Position numbers and translations under genes: made by a program
Shown here: positions 5,725 through 5,943 of the stretch, piece after piece
Layout of the letters: each line of letters opens with the position of its first letter
How positions within the stretch are numbered: the first letter of the stretch is position 1
NCBI GenBank assembly: GCA_021163905.1
Contig: JAGGTG010000207.1
Coordinates: forward strand, 1-5,943
Origin: Candidatus Aerophobota bacterium
GTDB lineage: Bacteria > Aerophobota > Aerophobia > Aerophobales > B3-G15
DNA length: 5,943 bases
Direction of reading: 5' to 3'
Notes under the pieces: generated by a model
Databases searched by the model: none
What the model was told of the DNA's origin: nothing
What the model saw: the letters and a program-made list of their open reading frames with translations, nothing else

Positions 5725-5943
5725 TTATTTATTCAACAGTAGTCTGTCCCAATTCTGGTTGGCAAGTCTTATATATTGATCATCTGAAATAATTGGTTTT
5801 TTTAATTGTAGGATAGTATCCTTAGAAAGTTTCAAATTGGTAGCCACTTCCTCTCCTGCTTTTCTCACCACTCTTTTATATTCTGAAATAATCTGCTTAA
5901 AACCCGGAACTTTAAGAAGCTCTGCGCTGTTTCTGTATATTTC
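5725..5943 (-). CDS. C-terminal 72 codons of an unrecognised protein, runs off the right edge
   Basis: On the minus strand the frame is open from the window edge (5943) to TAA at 5725-5727, giving 72 residues beginning EIYRNSAELL and ending NQNWDRLLLNK. No start codon with an SD is evident within it, and it ends 14 nt before the glycosyltransferase start, so it is best read as the 3' end of an upstream operon gene. The fragment is hydrophilic and probably helical, rich in Lys, Leu, Ile and Glu, without a membrane segment. I do not recognise the family. Its place suggests a glycan-related partner of the glycosyltransferase, but that is inference from position only. Confidence 0.6.
   Translation of the reverse strand, partial: EIYRNSAELLKVPGFKQIISEYKRVVRKAGEEVATNLKLSKDTILQLKKPIISDDQYIRLANQNWDRLLLNK

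Noticed and set aside
1..5943. CRISPR arrays, insertion sequences, tRNA or rRNA genes, attachment sites
   Set aside because: No regularly spaced repeats, transposase-like frames, terminal inverted repeats or structural RNA signatures were seen; coding density is high throughout.

Overview
The window is an AT-rich (about 60% A+T by eye), tightly packed bacterial chromosome segment. It has one rightward gene at the left edge and a long leftward gene train filling the rest. A MepM-like M23 peptidase with an N-terminal membrane anchor suggests a diderm (Gram-negative-type) envelope. The mix of a LytS-type membrane sensor, RsbU/RsbW/RsbV-like regulators and a stand-alone exostosin-type glycosyltransferase would fit a little-studied, perhaps uncultivated, lineage. 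No rRNA, tRNA or unambiguous marker gene is present, so no taxon is claimed.

Layout, left to right: (1) 1-570 (+), a nitroreductase-family flavoprotein whose N-terminus probably lies outside the window. (2) 585-1895 (-), a membrane-anchored M23 metallopeptidase ending tail-to-tail with it, 14 nt away. (3) 1896-2062, a 167-nt non-coding gap holding a good sigma-70-type promoter for the M23 gene and an 11-bp direct repeat at its predicted start site. (4) 2063-3997 (-), a 644-residue 5TMR_LYT-GAF-SpoIIE/PP2C phosphatase. (5) 4033-4464 (-), an RsbW-like serine kinase/anti-sigma factor. (6) 4509-4841 (-), an RsbV-like STAS protein. (7) 4832-5710 (-), an exostosin-family (GT47-like) glycosyltransferase overlapping the STAS start. 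(8) 5725-5943 (-), the last 72 codons of an unrecognised gene that runs off the right edge.

Reading leftward, unknown gene, glycosyltransferase, STAS, kinase and phosphatase are spaced by 14, -10, 44 and 35 nt and look like one operon. STAS, kinase and phosphatase form a complete partner-switching module: the kinase would phosphorylate the STAS protein, and the membrane phosphatase would dephosphorylate it when its sensor domains are stimulated. No sigma factor or other output protein is visible. The overlap with a glycosyltransferase suggests, but does not prove, a link to surface glycan production.

The most interesting details are the LytS/BtsS-like sensor fused to a phosphatase instead of a histidine kinase, keeping several residues reported to bind pyruvate in BtsS; the glycosyltransferase-to-switch overlap; and a Tyr in place of the third zinc ligand of the M23 peptidase.
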